NCBI GenBank assembly: GCA_043820105.1
Contig: JBDREC010000100.1
Location: 1-6,787 of the forward strand
Length of the DNA: 6,787 nucleotides
Source of the DNA: JBDREC01 sp043820105 [NCBI: Pseudomonadota bacterium]
Lineage (GTDB): Bacteria > Bdellovibrionota_F > JAHFAK01
Direction: 5' to 3'
The notes under the pieces are model-generated. The model ran no database searches. It was given only the letters and a program-made list of their open reading frames with translations, and was not told the origin of the DNA. Of the stretch, positions 6,352 through 6,787 are shown in pieces. The position numbers were made by a program, and so were the translations under genes. Numbering within the stretch: position 1 is the stretch's first letter; each line of letters begins with the position of its first letter.

Positions 6352-6387
6352 AAATGTTATCACTGTTAGCTAACGATGTCAACATTT
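6352..6387. promoter_or_regulatory. 36-bp palindromic operator over the promoter
   Basis: Two 18-base arms centred between 6369 and 6370 match at 14 of 18 positions. The core GTTAGCTAAC (6365-6374) is a perfect 10-bp palindrome in the promoter spacer. The outer AAATGTT and AACATTT (6352-6358, 6381-6387) also match perfectly. The symmetry covers both -35 and -10, so a dimeric XRE protein bound here would block RNA polymerase. The adjacent XRE-JAMM protein is the obvious candidate repressor. Confidence 0.7.
6354..6382 (-). promoter_or_regulatory. Sigma70-type promoter of the operon, probably leaderless
   Basis: Minus strand: consensus -35 TTGACA (6382-6377), a spacer of exactly 17 bases, and -10 TAACAT (6359-6354), preceded by TG one base upstream (extended -10). 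A start about 7 bases after the -10 falls at about 6347, the A of the XRE-JAMM ATG. No Shine-Dalgarno precedes that ATG, which fits a leaderless mRNA like that of lambda cI from its maintenance promoter. Confidence 0.75.
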
Positions 6388-6491
6388 TTATTTACTAGGG
6401 TGTTAAAAGCTCAGAATAAGTCTACGGGTGGGCGGGGAATATTTGCTTTTTCTGCGTCAAAGACGTGCGGACTGCCTATAAGGCTGGACGC
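6388..6491. other. Gene-free spacer between the operon promoter and the right repeat arm
   Basis: About 100 bases without a recognisable gene. Short open stretches exist on both strands (on the minus strand one ends IPRPPVDLF before a stop near 6415), but none has a ribosome site or a known family. The stretch 6425-6490 is more GC-rich than the operon and may be a gene fragment from an earlier occupant of the site. With the operator, the right repeat arm and the right flank, it makes up the 440-base gene-free end of the window. Confidence 0.5.
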
Positions 6492-6648
6492 AAAAACATC
6501 AAAATCGCCAACAAATCGCTTTTTTCTTTTGATTTTTTCGCCCCATTTAATTTTTTATTTTTAGAACAACAAGAAAGGTCACAATGTCTTCAAACAAAAA
6601 GACTTTCATCAAAAAACCGCCCTCATTTTACATCCGAACTTTCGGATG
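6492..6648 (-). repeat. Right arm of the 157-bp inverted repeat: orphan copy of the recombinase 3' segment
   Basis: Carries, on the plus strand, the same coding stretch as recombinase residues 488-539 (NIKIANKS to SELSD), but with no recombinase upstream. The plus-strand frame is open from 6420, has a possible GTG at 6465, and runs on to a stop at 6702-6704 with a different tail (DLLLRLYNVLFSYFSTLN). It is best read as the detached 3' end of a recombinase gene, or as a duplicated recombination arm, and not as a working gene. Confidence 0.95.
6631..6648. repeat. 18-bp palindrome at the outer edge of the right arm
   Basis: Same palindrome in the other orientation (centre CT). Similarity again ends at its outer base. 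It could be a recombination core, a protein-binding site, or a hairpin. Confidence 0.85.
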
Positions 6649-6714
6649 ACCTCTTGCTGAGGCTCTACAATGTGCTTTTTTCTTACTTTTCTACCTTGAA
6701 TTGACTTAATGATG

Positions 6715-6763
6715 CACCGCCCCGCCGTCGCTCCCTGAACGGTCGCTTTGGCGGGGCTCCGTG
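6715..6763. repeat. GC-rich stem-loop in the right flank
   Basis: GCCCCGCC (6719-6726) pairs with GGCGGGGC (6750-6757) around a 23-base loop. The stem continues as CAC (6715-6717) with GTG (6761-6763) across a small internal loop. No T-run follows on either strand, so it is not a typical rho-independent terminator. The last 77 bases are about two-thirds GC, unlike the AT-rich operon, so this may be host or neighbouring-element DNA. Confidence 0.6.
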
Positions 6764-6787
6764 AGTGATGTTGCACCGTTCGCCTCA

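Noticed and set aside
6376-6564. Plus-strand open frame of 62 codons starting in the operator
   Set aside because: No ribosome site or known family. It crosses from the spacer into the repeat arm in a frame different from the recombinase frame.
140-6648. Reading the cassette as a classical DNA transposon with terminal inverted repeats
   Set aside because: No target-site duplication is visible outside the arms, no DDE transposase is present, and the left arm is coding sequence of a serine recombinase.
6715-6763. GC-rich stem-loop as a rho-independent terminator or an integron attC site
   Set aside because: There is no T-run next to the stem, and the consensus boxes of attC sites are not present.
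1-6787. The flanks outside the repeat arms are of equal length (139 bases each)
   Set aside because: Their sequences are unrelated. The symmetry may simply reflect how the window was cut or assembled, so it is not used as biological evidence.
1-6787. CRISPR array, tRNA or rRNA
   Set aside because: No spaced short direct repeats, tRNA-like cloverleaf or rRNA sequence was recognised on either strand.

Overview
The window holds a compact, AT-rich, bacterial anti-phage-type locus. Seven genes all lie on the minus strand and are read from about 6347 down to 81. In transcription order they are: (1) a fusion of an XRE-type DNA-binding domain to a JAMM/JAB metallopeptidase (6347-5091); (2) a stand-alone E2-like (UBC-fold) protein (5107-4655); (3) an unrecognised 59-residue protein (4647-4468); (4) an E1/ThiF-like adenylyltransferase (4471-3176); (5) a CD-NTase (cGAS/DncV-like nucleotidyltransferase, 3171-2296); (6) a small single-pass membrane protein with a cytosolic alpha/beta domain, the likely effector (2273-1770); and (7) a large serine recombinase (1757-81). 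Genes overlap or are separated by only a few bases, so this reads as one operon.

CD-NTase plus E1, E2 and JAB plus a membrane protein is the gene content of CBASS with ubiquitin-like ancillary genes (type II-like, Cap2/Cap3). The layout is unusual. E1 and E2 are separate genes instead of a fused Cap2. The JAB peptidase carries its own HTH domain. A tiny extra gene sits between E2 and E1 and is translationally coupled to E1. The CD-NTase lacks an obvious flexible C-terminal tail. The effector is not one I can assign to a named CBASS class. The inferred logic is: the XRE-JAMM protein represses the operon and may also be the isopeptidase; E1/E2 condition the CD-NTase or conjugate a small modifier; the CD-NTase makes a cyclic oligonucleotide; and the membrane protein responds to it.

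Upstream of the first gene is a clear promoter (TTGACA, 17 bp, TAACAT with a TG extension) lying inside a 36-bp imperfect palindrome, a likely autorepressor operator. The expected transcription start falls on or next to the ATG and there is no Shine-Dalgarno, so the first gene is probably leaderless.

The locus is bracketed by a 157-bp inverted repeat (140-296 and 6492-6648, 156/157 identical). The left copy is the last part of the recombinase gene. The right copy is an orphan duplicate of that part, beyond the operon promoter. An 18-bp palindrome marks the outer edge of each copy. The geometry would allow inversion of the whole cassette, or it may be the scar of sequential insertion of recombinase-linked cassettes. 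Outside the right repeat the DNA becomes GC-rich (about two-thirds GC in the last 77 bases), which suggests the AT-rich cassette sits in foreign surroundings.

The organism cannot be fixed. Strong Shine-Dalgarno sequences, bacterial gene families and low GC indicate a bacterium. The recombinase style would suit an uncultivated, AT-rich lineage or a mobile element, but this is only an impression.
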